Source: Chryseobacterium lathyri
Lineage (GTDB): Bacteria; Bacteroidota; Bacteroidia; Flavobacteriales; Weeksellaceae
DNA length: 64,000 nucleotides
Assembly (NCBI RefSeq): GCF_030812195.1
Contig: NZ_JAUSSF010000001.1
Coordinates: forward strand, 682,001-746,000
Direction of reading: 5' to 3'
In this document: one piece after another, positions 36,511-45,105 of the stretch
How the letters are laid out: each line of letters begins with the position of its first letter
Numbering within the stretch: the stretch's first letter is position 1
Notes under the pieces: generated by a model
Databases searched by the model: none
What the model was told of the DNA's origin: nothing
The model's input: the letters and a program-made list of their open reading frames with translations, nothing else
Program-made: the position numbers and the translations under genes

Positions 36511-37608
36511 TTACAGATTTTTTTTGTAGAGATTTATCAATTGCGCAGCAATAGGTCCGTCATTAAATTTCTGAACAAACTCGAAACTCTTTTCTGCACG
36601 GCGTTTTCTCTCGGATTCATTTTCCCAGAGAAATTTTATCTTGGCTCCAATATCGAGATAATTGGCGGGATCAATGTAAACGGAATCTTTTCCTCCTGCT
36701 TCCGGCAGGCAGCTGGCATTGCTGGTAATGGTTACTGTCTTTGAGAAAAGTGCTTCTATTACAGGAATTCCAAAGCCTTCGAAAAAGCTCGGGTACACAA
36801 AGATGTCTGCAAGTTTATAAATCACGGCCAGTTCATCCATGGAAACTCCTTCCAGAAAAATCACCTGTTTTTCCATCTTGCTTTTTTTGATAAAAGCTTC
36901 TATTTTTTTGTAGTAGGCAGTCTTTCTTCCAACGACAACTAACGGAATATCTGTTCCACTGATTCCTTTAACGATATTGAGAAGGTTCTTGCGGTCTTCG
37001 ATGGTTCCAACGTTTAAAATATATCGTTCCGGAAGCTTGAATTTGTCTTTTACCTCCTGAATAAATTCATTGGACTGCTGTTCTTTAAAAGCTTTGTGAC
37101 ATCCCTGATAAATAACTTCGATTTTGCTTTCAGGAACCTTTAAATAGGTAATAATATCTCTTTTGGTCTGTTCTGAGATAGCGATAATCTTATCTGCGGA
37201 AGCTGCGGCTTTTTTAAATTTCCAGAGGTGTATTTTTCGATCAAAAAAGGAATAATACTGCGGATATCTCATGAAAATCAGATCATGGATCGTAACGATT
37301 TTTTTGATGGGTTCTTTGCCCCACTTCAACGGAAGTTCGCCGGAAAGACCATGGAATATTTCTGCTCCTTGTTTTTGGGCGTCTTTTCCCATTTTAAGCT
37401 GCCGGGAAAGGCTACCTTTTGAGGTTTCCACAAACCTGACATTTGGTTTTTCCAGAATTTCTCTGCCTCTTTCCGAACTGTTTTTGTTCAGCAGGAGGTA
37501 TTCATTTTCAGGATAGTACTGAGAAAGCATCCTGACAAGGTCTCTTGAATAATTGCCCAATCCGGACGTATTGTGAAAAAAACGTTTTGCATCGAAGGCA
37601 ATTTTCAT
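36511..37608 (-). CDS. Glycosyltransferase family 4 (GT-B fold)
   Basis: This 365-aa retaining GT-B glycosyltransferase starts MKIAFDAKRFFHNTSGLGNYSRDLV, the mannosyl/glucosyltransferase-type N-terminus with GLGNYSRD loop. The C-terminal donor-binding half contains ILNVGTIEDRKNLLNIVKG and the EX7E-like PSFFEGFGIPVIEALFSKT. It is soluble or peripheral, with no signal peptide. Acceptor and sugar cannot be told. It ends just before the his promoter and is not part of a visible polysaccharide cluster. Confidence 0.9.
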   Translation of the reverse strand: MKIAFDAKRFFHNTSGLGNYSRDLVRMLSQYYPENEYLLLNKNSSERGREILEKPNVRFVETSKGSLSRQLKMGKDAQKQGAEIFHGLSGELPLKWGKEPIKKIVTIHDLIFMRYPQYYSFFDRKIHLWKFKKAAASADKIIAISEQTKRDIITYLKVPESKIEVIYQGCHKAFKEQQSNEFIQEVKDKFKLPERYILNVGTIEDRKNLLNIVKGISGTDIPLVVVGRKTAYYKKIEAFIKKSKMEKQVIFLEGVSMDELAVIYKLADIFVYPSFFEGFGIPVIEALFSKTVTITSNASCLPEAGGKDSVYIDPANYLDIGAKIKFLWENESERKRRAEKSFEFVQKFNDGPIAAQLINLYKKNL

Positions 37609-37654
37609 ATCAAAGTTTTTAATAAGCTTTTTAACTGTTTAAAGGTATAAATAA

Positions 37655-37686
37655 AATAAACCCTAAATGACTATTCAGGGTTTATT
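37655..37686 (-). terminator. Terminator downstream of dapD
   Basis: The arms AATAAACCCT (37655-37664) and AGGGTTTATT (37677-37686) pair perfectly. On the minus strand the following bases are T-rich. Confidence 0.8.
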
Positions 37687-37732
37687 GTATAAATTTTAAA
37701 AATGAAACTTTAAAATTTAGAGAAAATACAGC

Positions 37733-38545
37733 TTATACGGCTACATTATTCTCTCTTAAAGCATCATTAAGAGATGTTTTTTTATCTGTGGATTCTTTTC
37801 TCTGACCTATAATCAATGCACATGGAACCTGGTATTCTCCAGCTGGATAATGTTTTGTGTAGCTTCCCGGAATGACTACTGAACGGGCAGGAACTCTACC
37901 TTTGATTTCAATAGGCGTGTCACCTGTAACGTCAATAATTTTTGTAGAAGCAGTCAATACAACGTTAGCTCCCAATACAGCTTCTTTTTCAACGTGAACA
38001 CCTTCTACCACGATACATCTTGAACCGATGAAACAATCGTCTTCAATAATTACCGGAGCTGCCTGTAAAGGCTCCAATACACCACCGATACCGACTCCAC
38101 CACTTAGGTGAACGTTTTTACCGATCTGCGCACAGCTTCCAACCGTTGCCCAGGTATCCACCATCGTTCCGGAATCTACATAAGCCCCAATATTTACATA
38201 AGACGGCATCAAAATTACTCCCGAAGCAACGAAAGATCCTTCTCTTGCAATAGCATGCGGCACAACTCTTACTCCTTTTTCAGCATAATTTCTCTTCAAA
38301 GGAATTTTATCATGAAATTCAAACGGACCTACTTCAATAGTTTCCATTTTCTGGATCGGAAAATACATTACTACAGCTTTCTTCACCCATTCATTCACCT
38401 GCCATCCGTTTTCCGTAGGTTCAGCCACACGAAGTTCTCCTGAATCCAATAAGGAAACAACCTCTCTTATTGCCTTCTGGCTATCTTCGTTCTGTAATAA
38501 ATCTCTATTATCCCAAATGTTTTCAATAGTTTGTTGTAACGACAT
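37733..38545 (-). CDS. dapD: Tetrahydrodipicolinate N-succinyltransferase DapD
   Basis: This 270-aa acyltransferase of the lysine and diaminopimelate pathway carries a left-handed beta-helix of hexapeptide repeats, for example NIGAYVDSGTMVDTWATVGSCAQIGKNVHLSGGVGIGG (about 120-157). GSRCIVVEGV and IPGSYTKHYPAGEY follow. It is monocistronic with a good promoter and its own terminator. No other dap gene lies in the window. Confidence 0.96.
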   Translation of the reverse strand: MSLQQTIENIWDNRDLLQNEDSQKAIREVVSLLDSGELRVAEPTENGWQVNEWVKKAVVMYFPIQKMETIEVGPFEFHDKIPLKRNYAEKGVRVVPHAIAREGSFVASGVILMPSYVNIGAYVDSGTMVDTWATVGSCAQIGKNVHLSGGVGIGGVLEPLQAAPVIIEDDCFIGSRCIVVEGVHVEKEAVLGANVVLTASTKIIDVTGDTPIEIKGRVPARSVVIPGSYTKHYPAGEYQVPCALIIGQRKESTDKKTSLNDALRENNVAV

Positions 38546-38602
38546 GTTTCTTGTTTGATTTTAGTATAAATTATCTCTGCAGCTTCCCGCAGTTCTGAAG
38601 GT

Positions 38603-38633
38603 CAAAAGTACAAAAGATTGTTATAGTATACAA
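38603..38633 (-). promoter_or_regulatory. dapD promoter
   Basis: On the minus strand TTG (38633 to 38631), a 20-bp gap and TACTTTTG (38610 to 38603) match the Bacteroidetes promoter. The 5' UTR is about 50 nt. Confidence 0.7.
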
Positions 38634-38701
38634 GTTCAGTCACAGACCTTAAATTGCCGTAATTATGGTCATTTATACTGTTATTCACCAAAATAGTCTT
38701 G

Positions 38702-39280
38702 TTATAGTACTCTCTGAGCATGGAGATAGGCTTTATTCCAGTATTTTTCGTTCAATGAAGAGATTATGACTCCTTTTGAAGTGGAAGCATGGATGAATTT
38801 CACTTCTCCGTCTGCCCCAATATCATGAACGATGCCTACATGAGAAACCCTGCTTCCTCCGGCTGTTGCAAAAAAAAGCAAGTCTCCGGGCTTTACTTCT
38901 TTAATGTCTATCTTTTTACCGGCACCAGCCTGGTCTGTTGATCGGCGTGGAAGTGAGAAGTCATTTTCTTCAAAAACTTTTACGGTAAATCCGGAGCAGT
39001 CAAAACCTGAAGATGTATTTCCTCCGAATCTATAAGGTGTTCCGAGATACTTTTCAGCATCTTTCAAGATATCACTGATGGATCTGGAGATATTCCCATC
39101 AAATTTAGAATCTAATTTCCTGAGATTTTCAGCTTTTACAACAGTTTTTGTTCCTGTATTTTTTTTGGAAGACACATTCTTTGAAGATCCGCAGGAAACT
39201 GCAATAGCAGCAGCGATCATAAGAACGGAAAGCTGTTTTATTCTTAAGTTTTTTTCAAATAATCCCGGTATCATAGTCAT
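38702..39280 (-). CDS. NlpC/P60 family cell-wall peptidase, lipoprotein
   Basis: This 192-aa lipoprotein has lipobox IAVSC (Cys30) and a C40-family endopeptidase domain over residues 66-192. The catalytic Cys95 is in GFDCSGFTV, His147 in SRVSHVGIV and His164 in FIHAS. It probably cleaves peptidoglycan stem peptides in the periplasm. A TATATTTG -7 element on the minus strand (39319 to 39312) precedes it. Two adjacent Met codons could serve as start. Confidence 0.92.
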   Translation of the reverse strand: MTMIPGLFEKNLRIKQLSVLMIAAAIAVSCGSSKNVSSKKNTGTKTVVKAENLRKLDSKFDGNISRSISDILKDAEKYLGTPYRFGGNTSSGFDCSGFTVKVFEENDFSLPRRSTDQAGAGKKIDIKEVKPGDLLFFATAGGSRVSHVGIVHDIGADGEVKFIHASTSKGVIISSLNEKYWNKAYLHAQRVL

Positions 39281-39311
39281 CTGATTTTAAATGAAGTAAC
39301 TAATTATGTTA

Positions 39312-39319
39312 CAAATATA
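39312..39319 (-). promoter_or_regulatory. Promoter -7 element (TATATTTG) of NlpC/P60 gene
   Basis: This is an exact TAnnTTTG match on the minus strand, 31 bp before the ATG at 39280. Confidence 0.55.
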
Positions 39320-39403
39320 CATTTTATATATTAATTATAAAATAACTATACTAGAACTATATAATAAATATATGTTAAAATTATAATTTTCCATATTTAT
39401 TAG

Positions 39404-39423
39404 TATATTTGAATTTAATTTTG
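39404..39423 (+). promoter_or_regulatory. Two overlapping-range -7 candidates before the 222-aa gene
   Basis: TATATTTG (39404-39411) and TAATTTTG (39416-39423) both match TAnnTTTG. The second lies only 4 bases before the ATG at 39428, so the mRNA would be nearly leaderless if it is used. The first is better spaced. Confidence 0.5.
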
Positions 39424-39427
39424 TGAT

Positions 39428-40096
39428 ATGGCAACGTACGAAAGTTTGATAAAGTTTAAAGGCAGCATAGGTGATCTGGTTTTTTACAGCCTGAATGGTA
39501 AAAATGTGGTACGAAAGAAAAGCGGATTCAATAAAACGGCTTTTAAAAAAAATCCTTCTTATGAAAAAGTAAGACAGAACAGCTCTGAATTTGGGCATTG
39601 TTCGAAAGCCGGAAAAACGATACGCAGCTGTATTGAAAACTATATCAAGGAATGTGATGAACCTTTGCTTTACCAAAGATTTGCAAAGTTGATGACAACA
39701 ATCAAGGATTTAGATATAGTTTCAGAGAAGGGAAAAAGAACTGTACTGAACGGACTTCTTACCGAAAAAGGACTGACACTTCTCAAGGAATTTAAATTTG
39801 GAAATAAAGAGAATTTAAGTACTGGAACTTTTGCCTTTGAAGAAAAGGAAGATATAATCTTGAGTGGAGGTAATGAATTTTCAGCAGATGAAATCACGAT
39901 GGTCTCTATACAGCCTGATCTGGAAGAATATTCTGCTGAATATTTTGAAGATAAGCTTTTGCTGAATCATGGAGGAGAAATTCGTTTTAAGAAGCATTTT
40001 TATAATGCCGGACTCCTGCTCTGCTTTTTAGTACTCAGAAAAAAGAAAAAAATTACCCATATGGGATTTATTGAAATAAAAAAGCCTGCAGATTGA
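39428..40096 (+). CDS. Conserved flavobacterial protein of unknown function
   Basis: This 222-aa soluble protein begins with the pattern IKFKGSIGDLVFYSLNGKNVVRKKSGF. It then has KKNPSYEKVRQNSSEFGHCSKAGKTIR. This N-terminal pattern recurs in flavobacterial proteins of unknown function, but I recognise no named family. There is no signal peptide, and a hydrophobic LLLCFLVL segment lies near the C-terminus (about 199-206). The stop codon is inside the bidirectional terminator hairpin. It is divergent from the NlpC gene. Confidence 0.65.
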   Translation: MATYESLIKFKGSIGDLVFYSLNGKNVVRKKSGFNKTAFKKNPSYEKVRQNSSEFGHCSKAGKTIRSCIENYIKECDEPLLYQRFAKLMTTIKDLDIVSEKGKRTVLNGLLTEKGLTLLKEFKFGNKENLSTGTFAFEEKEDIILSGGNEFSADEITMVSIQPDLEEYSAEYFEDKLLLNHGGEIRFKKHFYNAGLLLCFLVLRKKKKITHMGFIEIKKPAD

Positions 40097-40111
40097 TCTG
40101 CAGGCTTTTTC
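40078..40111. terminator. Bidirectional terminator
   Basis: GCCTGCAGA (40084-40092) and TCTGCAGGC (40097-40105) have loop TTGA, with A's before and T's after. It serves both convergent genes. The stop codon of the plus-strand gene is in the loop. Confidence 0.93.
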
Positions 40112-40114
40112 TGT

Positions 40115-40483
40115 TTATTGTTTGTTTCCTGTCCAGGTTCCGGATCTAGCCGGTGTAGGAACAGCATTTGACCAGTTTCCGTTTCCATTTTTCTCTCTTG
40201 AAAGAGTTCCTTTGAATTCCCCATCGGAAGGAAGCCCGATTACAGCAGTAAGGTCTCCGGTATCAGTTAAGTTTCCGGAAATGTTATAATTTTCGTCATT
40301 GACCGTAGAATGCATTGTTCCGGTTACTTTTCCGTCACTGGCCACTACAAGATTCCAGGTTCCGTCATCGCTTCCGGTATATTTTCCCGACCATGTTCCT
40401 ATATAATCATAAATAGTATCATCATCAGAGCTACATCCGATAAATAAAAAAGCTGTTAAAAGAAGTAAAAAAAGTTTCTTCAT
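40115..40483 (-). CDS. Small beta-rich lipoprotein
   Basis: This 122-aa lipoprotein has lipobox FLFIGC (Cys17) followed by SSDDD. The mature part alternates IGTWSGKYTGSDDGTWNLVV, GKVTGTMHS and GEFKGTLSRE, which suggests a small lipocalin-like or beta-sandwich fold binding unknown ligands. The family was not recognised with certainty. TAGATTTG at 40590 to 40583 (minus) may be its -7 element. Confidence 0.75.
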   Translation of the reverse strand: MKKLFLLLLTAFLFIGCSSDDDTIYDYIGTWSGKYTGSDDGTWNLVVASDGKVTGTMHSTVNDENYNISGNLTDTGDLTAVIGLPSDGEFKGTLSREKNGNGNWSNAVPTPARSGTWTGNKQ

Positions 40484-40901
40484 AGTTTCTAATAGTTTAT
40501 AAGCTAATCAAATTTTATTGTTATTTATTCATCCCCTACTTTAGAAATAGAAAACTGAATCAGTGTTTTGGCTTGTTCCGTGCAAATCTACTAATTTTTT
40601 TCATTCAGATTATCTGAATTTTAATCAGCCGTTTATATTTTTATGAATAAGCTGCATATTTTGGCTAAAATACAATTATTTATCAAATGGAAACAAACGG
40701 CTACTCCTTAATCTATTAAAATATAATGTAAAATATCATGATTTTATATTAAAGCCCGTTGATGTGTTTATTTTTACTATTTATTTGGATTTTAATTGTT
40801 TTTATCCTCTAAAAGTAAATTAATAAAAATTTATTTTTAGAATAATAAATATTTCTTAATTTAGTGAAAAATCTAATAACCATTAAAATTCAAATAATAA
40901 G
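40484..40901. other. 418-bp AT-rich divergent intergenic region
   Basis: It separates the small lipoprotein (minus) from the 227-aa secreted protein (plus). It holds TAGATTTG on minus (40590 to 40583), a possible -7 element, and the inverted repeat TTCAGAT/ATCTGAA near 40605-40619. Otherwise it is featureless AT-rich DNA. Confidence 0.4.
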
Positions 40902-41585
40902 ATGAAAACAGGAATGATATTTTTTGTTGCAATAGCACTTTCTGCAAGTTTGAAATCTCAGGTAGGGATTAATACTGAAATACCTTCCCACACTCTGGAT
41001 GTTAACGGTCTGGTTAGGGTAAGAGGACTAGCCAATGCAGAAAGAAAAATAGTTGCAGCAGATCCGCAGGGAGTTTTAACGTTAGTTTCACCTGAAGAGA
41101 TTTTCTCTCCGAAAGCATTATTAAACACTTCAATGTCTCCTGCTGAACAAAGGCTGACCGTTTATGAAGGAAAATGCTTCCAGCCAACTGATAATGCATC
41201 TTCCTGTACGGTTAAAGTAAATCATTACAGCTCGTGTGCAGGCTTTACGAGGGCTGTAGATACTCAAATCGTGGTAGGGCAAACCATCAATACGGCTACC
41301 GGACAGTTTTTGGGAACCTGGGCTTCGCGTTTTATCGACAATAAAGGCTATGTAGGTGGTCCTACAGCTGCGGAACAGGCAATTCCTGACTATCCCCGCA
41401 TCTCCTATCCTTCTGCCAATTCAGCTAATTATTTGGGGAGCGGCAGTTTTTCCGGGCAATGTAATGCAGATCTGGTAACCACAATCAATCAGACAACAGG
41501 TGATATCAAAATAGAGTCTGTGAAAAGAAGCATGTTTGCCCATTTGGTGTATCTTTTATCTATATCCCGGTCAAGAAGTAACTAA
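40902..41585 (+). CDS. Secreted protein of unknown function
   Basis: This 227-aa exported protein has a signal peptide ending LKSQ. It then has GINTEIPSHTLDVNGLVRVRGL, an N-terminal pattern common to flavobacterial secreted and surface proteins that often precedes large beta-rich regions. A Cys-containing middle (CFQPTDNASSCTVKVNHYSSCAGF) follows. There is no T9SS C-terminal sorting domain. No function can be assigned. Confidence 0.65.
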   Translation: MKTGMIFFVAIALSASLKSQVGINTEIPSHTLDVNGLVRVRGLANAERKIVAADPQGVLTLVSPEEIFSPKALLNTSMSPAEQRLTVYEGKCFQPTDNASSCTVKVNHYSSCAGFTRAVDTQIVVGQTINTATGQFLGTWASRFIDNKGYVGGPTAAEQAIPDYPRISYPSANSANYLGSGSFSGQCNADLVTTINQTTGDIKIESVKRSMFAHLVYLLSISRSRSN

Positions 41586-42076
41586 ATAATATTTTTCAGA
41601 GAAATAAGAGAAATAGAAGAACTGTTTTATAATGTGGCTATGCATAATCCTAGTTTATTTAGGCTTATAGATACTCAAAATATAGCCTATAATTTTAGCC
41701 ATTGAGGTGCTGAAAAAGATTCTTCCTGTACTATTGCTTCATTTATAAAAATATGATTTCTGACAAGAATTTTCTATTCATGGTATTTGGTAATGGTTGT
41801 CGGGCCTATAACTCGATACTCATTTCTACACTGTAAGTATTGCAGAGATCAAAGTGAATCGTTTCACAGATTCTCCTTAATTTGTTTGCAATATACTTAA
41901 ATCAAGAGCATAATTATACATTACTGTACGTTTCCGTTGAATTAGATTTTCAATTATCCCATCGCACTATATCAAATAAATTCGGAATTTCTAACAACTT
42001 CTGAAAAGTTCACCATGTTTAGACATAACTAAGTAACCATATTTGTATAGTATAAAAATTAAAAAAAAACAATATT
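41586..42076. other. 491-bp intergenic region, possible gene remnants
   Basis: No intact gene is visible. The plus frame continuing past the preceding stop stays open for about 35 more codons (EIEELFYNVAMHNPSLFRLID). A minus-strand fragment near 41790-41900 reads ICETIHFDLCNTYSVEMSIEL, faintly like the N-terminus of an AraC-type DNA-binding domain, then stops. Both are weak. CATATTTG near 42038-42045 is a one-mismatch -7 element for the SDR gene. Confidence 0.3.
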
Positions 42077-42832
42077 ATGTCAAAAAATGATTTACAGGGA
42101 AAAGTTGTATTAATTGCTGGAGGAGGTAAAAATCTTGGAGGATTATTAAGCAAAGATTTTGCAGCTAAAGGAGCAAAACTCGCAATACATTACAACAGCG
42201 AAAGTTCAAAAGCTGAAAGTGAAAAAACTTTATCAGAGGTTCAGGCTTTAGGAGCGGAAGCATTTTTATTTCAAGGGGATCTGACCAAAGTAGAAAACGT
42301 TACCAAATTCTTTGATGAAGCCATTGCTAAATTCGGAGGTATTGATGTTGCCATCAACACGGTGGGTATGGTATTGAAAAAGCCATTTACCGAAACTACC
42401 GAAGAAGAATATGATAAAATGTTCGGAATCAATTCCAAATCAGCATATTTCTTTTTACAGGAAGCTGGTAAAAAGCTAAATGATAACGGTAAGATCTGCA
42501 CTATTGTAACTTCATTGCTGGCTGCTTACACAGGCTTATATTCTACTTATGCAGGTGCCAAGGCTCCGGTAGAGCATTTTACAAGAGCAGCTTCCAAAGA
42601 ATTTGGAGCAAGGGGAATTTCTGTTACAGCTGTTGCTCCTGGTCCAATGGATACACCTTTCTTCTACGGACAGGAAAGTGAAGATGCAGTAGCCTACCAT
42701 AAATCGGCATCAGCATTAGGTGGATTAACGAATATTAATGACATCGCTCCGTTAGTAGAATTTTTAGTGACTGACGGCTGGTGGATTACCGGGCAGACTA
42801 TTTTTGCCAATGGTGGTTATACAACAAGATAA
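42077..42832 (+). CDS. SDR family oxidoreductase (classical)
   Basis: This 251-aa Rossmann-fold reductase has the cofactor loop GGGKNLGG (15-22), NTVG near 94-97, and the catalytic Tyr158/Lys162 of YAGAK. The C-terminus FANGGYTTR resembles 3-oxoacyl-ACP reductase-like SDRs, but the substrate is unknown. It is the first gene of the 42.1-47.6 kb block. An 80-bp gap with terminator-like alternative hairpins separates it from the next gene. Confidence 0.92.
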   Translation: MSKNDLQGKVVLIAGGGKNLGGLLSKDFAAKGAKLAIHYNSESSKAESEKTLSEVQALGAEAFLFQGDLTKVENVTKFFDEAIAKFGGIDVAINTVGMVLKKPFTETTEEEYDKMFGINSKSAYFFLQEAGKKLNDNGKICTIVTSLLAAYTGLYSTYAGAKAPVEHFTRAASKEFGARGISVTAVAPGPMDTPFFYGQESEDAVAYHKSASALGGLTNINDIAPLVEFLVTDGWWITGQTIFANGGYTTR

Positions 42833-42900
42833 ACCGGATTAGCAGTTAATCAGAATAATGGATAATCAGTGGTTATAAATCCGGTTATCCATTTTTTTTT
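42832..42900 (+). terminator. Terminator-like element with two mutually exclusive hairpins
   Basis: AATGGATAA (42857-42865) pairs with TTATCCATT (42885-42893), followed by eight T's. This would terminate transcription after the SDR gene. AACCGGATT (42832-42840) can instead pair with AATCCGGTT (42878-42886), which shares two bases with the first structure. Read-through into the downstream genes may thus be conditional. Confidence 0.6.
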
Positions 42901-42912
42901 AAATCAAAAATT

Positions 42913-43266
42913 ATGATATTAAAAATAATTAATTCAGCATTTATTCTTATAGCCGTATTTATGGGGTTAAAACAAGGATATAGCATGTTTTCAGGAAAAC
43001 CTGAAATGGTAGAAATGTTTAGTAAATGGAATTTTAATAAAACTGGACTAGCTATAACCGGAGCCGTTACAATGTTATCTGCCTTGTTAATTCTTTTTCC
43101 AAAAACGTTTGTCTGGGGAAATTTTCTTATGGCCGCAGGAATTTTACTTATTATATGCTTTCATCTTCTAGATAAAGACTTAAAAGGGGTTCTTATTGAA
43201 CTGCCTTTTTTATTATTGAACCTGGTAATCATTTACCTTCAGTATCCTTTAAAAAATGAATTTTAA
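42913..43266 (+). CDS. DoxX-like small membrane protein
   Basis: This 117-aa protein has four predicted membrane segments and the DoxX-like layout: an N-terminal IINSAFILIAVFMGLKQGYSMF and a central GLAITGAVTMLSALLILFP. DoxX-type proteins are poorly characterised inner-membrane proteins, sometimes near oxidative-stress genes. It is followed by the next gene after 3 bp, so it heads a tight six-gene run ending at 47557. Confidence 0.8.
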   Translation: MILKIINSAFILIAVFMGLKQGYSMFSGKPEMVEMFSKWNFNKTGLAITGAVTMLSALLILFPKTFVWGNFLMAAGILLIICFHLLDKDLKGVLIELPFLLLNLVIIYLQYPLKNEF

Positions 43267-43269
43267 AGT

Positions 43270-43695
43270 ATGAAAACATTGGCTTTTATATTATTGACAG
43301 GGTATTCACTGAGTTTCACAGCCTGTGGGCAGACAGTTAACCCAGGAAAAAAAACAGAACAAAAAAACAATAAAATGGATACAGATAAATTAACAAATAC
43401 TAAGGTCAGGGAAGCTTTTGATGCATGGCAAAAAGGTGATAGCAGAACATTTTTGTCATTTTTCACAGCAGAGCCCAAATTATATGATGACGGTAATCCA
43501 AGGGATTTTCAAAAGTTTGTAAAAAGTGCCTGCGGTCACGAAAGCTTCACCACTATTGATAAGGTGGACAACGAGGGTAAAGATATTTACGGAAATTTTC
43601 ATACAGAAAGCTGGGGAGACTTTAGAACTTATTTCAAATTTCATCAGAATGCAGAAGGCAAATTCGATAGATTGGACATAGGGCAGGCTCAATAA
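43270..43695 (+). CDS. Small lipoprotein, NTF2/SnoaL-like
   Basis: This 141-aa protein has an N-terminal signal peptide and lipobox-like SFTACGQ (Cys19). The mature part, with TKVREAFDAWQKGDSRTFLSFFTAEPKLYDDGNP and a SWGDFRTYFKFHQNAEGKFDRLDIGQ end, looks like an NTF2/SnoaL-type cone fold. These folds bind small molecules or act as isomerases, and here the ligand is unknown. It is in tight operon spacing (3 bp upstream, 26 bp downstream). Confidence 0.7.
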   Translation: MKTLAFILLTGYSLSFTACGQTVNPGKKTEQKNNKMDTDKLTNTKVREAFDAWQKGDSRTFLSFFTAEPKLYDDGNPRDFQKFVKSACGHESFTTIDKVDNEGKDIYGNFHTESWGDFRTYFKFHQNAEGKFDRLDIGQAQ

Positions 43696-43721
43696 TTTAT
43701 TAAATAAAAAAACATCAAATT

Positions 43722-45098
43722 ATGAACAAGTATCAAATATTATTCGATAAACAAAAAGAATTTTTCTATACTGACACCTCTAAAACTTATGAGTGGCGTA
43801 TTGACCAGCTAAACAGACTGGAAAGAATGCTTACTGAAAATCAGGATGCATTTTGCCAGGCCTTGAAAACAGATTTCAACAAGCCGCCATTTGAACAGCT
43901 TTTTGAGATTACGGTGCCGCTGGGTAATATAAAGTATTACAAAGAAAACCTAAAAACACTGATGGCTCCTGAACCCGTGGCAATCCCTAAAGGACTGGAA
44001 GAAACAGGGAACAAAGGAATCATTTACAAGGAACCTTTTGGAGTAACTTTGGTTATTGGCCCCTTTAATGCCCCTATTTTACTGTTGCTTGATCCTGCCA
44101 TTGCAGCACTCGCTGCCGGAAATCCTGTGATACTTAAACCTGCTAATACAACCCCTACTATTGCAGCTCTTTTTGCTGAGCTTATTCCAAAATATTTCGA
44201 ACCGGAAGCTGTAAGTGTAGTAATGGGCGGAAGAGAAGAAATTACAGAATTATTGCAGTTACCTTTTGATTTTATTTTTTTCACGGGAAGTTCTGCCGTG
44301 GCCAAAGTAATCATGCGTGCTGCTGCTGAAAACCTTACTCCTGTTATTCTGGAACTCGGAGGGCAAAATCCGACGGTGGTGGATGAAACGGCTAATCTTG
44401 ATATTGCGGCTGACCGTATTCTTTGGGGACATATGGCCATATCCGGTCAATGGTGCATTGCACCGGGTTATGTTTATGTACATGAAAGTATTGCCGAAGA
44501 ATTTATTGACAAATTAAAGAAAGCAACTGTAAAAATGTATGGCGAAGATCCAAGTCAAAGTCCGGATTTTGCAAGGATGATCAGCGAACATGATACGGAA
44601 AGAGTCGCCTCCTATATTATTCCTGAAAAAGTGGTTCTGGGGGGCCGGTTTAATATTAAAGACAGGTATGTGGAGCCTACCATCCTGTATCCGAGCAGCT
44701 GGGAAGATCCGGCAATGCAGCAGGAAATATTTGGTCCGGTATTCCCGATATTGGTTTATAGTGATCTGAAAGAAATTGTTGAAATTATCAAACGCAGACC
44801 GAAAGCATTAGCTTCCTATTTTTTCAGCAAAAATCAAGCAAATATAGATTATTTCATGAATGCTGTTTCGTTTGGTGGAGGCTGCATCAATCAAACAAAT
44901 CTGCATTGCTGGATAGACAGTCTGCCGTTTGGCGGAGTAGGTTACTCCGGTATGGGAAAATATTACGGAAAAGCAGGTTTTGATGCCTTGAGCAATACCA
45001 AGGCCGTACTGATTGGCAATCCTGATAAAGAACTTGATGTGTTTCCGCCATATGCAGGTAAAGATATTACTAAAAACCTGAGCGTTTTTGGATCGTAA
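43722..45098 (+). CDS. Aldehyde dehydrogenase
   Basis: This 458-aa NAD(P)-dependent aldehyde dehydrogenase of the short (ALDH3-like) type has LELGGQNP with the general-base Glu near 209. The catalytic Cys is in GQWCIAPGYV near 244, and the cofactor loop is FFTGSSAVAKV. The late PFGGVGYSGMGKYYGK is typical of ALDH3 enzymes, which act on medium- and long-chain or aromatic aldehydes. It has no C-terminal membrane tail. The K+ channel gene follows 7 bp later, so the two are coupled. Confidence 0.93.
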   Translation: MNKYQILFDKQKEFFYTDTSKTYEWRIDQLNRLERMLTENQDAFCQALKTDFNKPPFEQLFEITVPLGNIKYYKENLKTLMAPEPVAIPKGLEETGNKGIIYKEPFGVTLVIGPFNAPILLLLDPAIAALAAGNPVILKPANTTPTIAALFAELIPKYFEPEAVSVVMGGREEITELLQLPFDFIFFTGSSAVAKVIMRAAAENLTPVILELGGQNPTVVDETANLDIAADRILWGHMAISGQWCIAPGYVYVHESIAEEFIDKLKKATVKMYGEDPSQSPDFARMISEHDTERVASYIIPEKVVLGGRFNIKDRYVEPTILYPSSWEDPAMQQEIFGPVFPILVYSDLKEIVEIIKRRPKALASYFFSKNQANIDYFMNAVSFGGGCINQTNLHCWIDSLPFGGVGYSGMGKYYGKAGFDALSNTKAVLIGNPDKELDVFPPYAGKDITKNLSVFGS

Positions 45099-45105
45099 CA
45101 GAATT

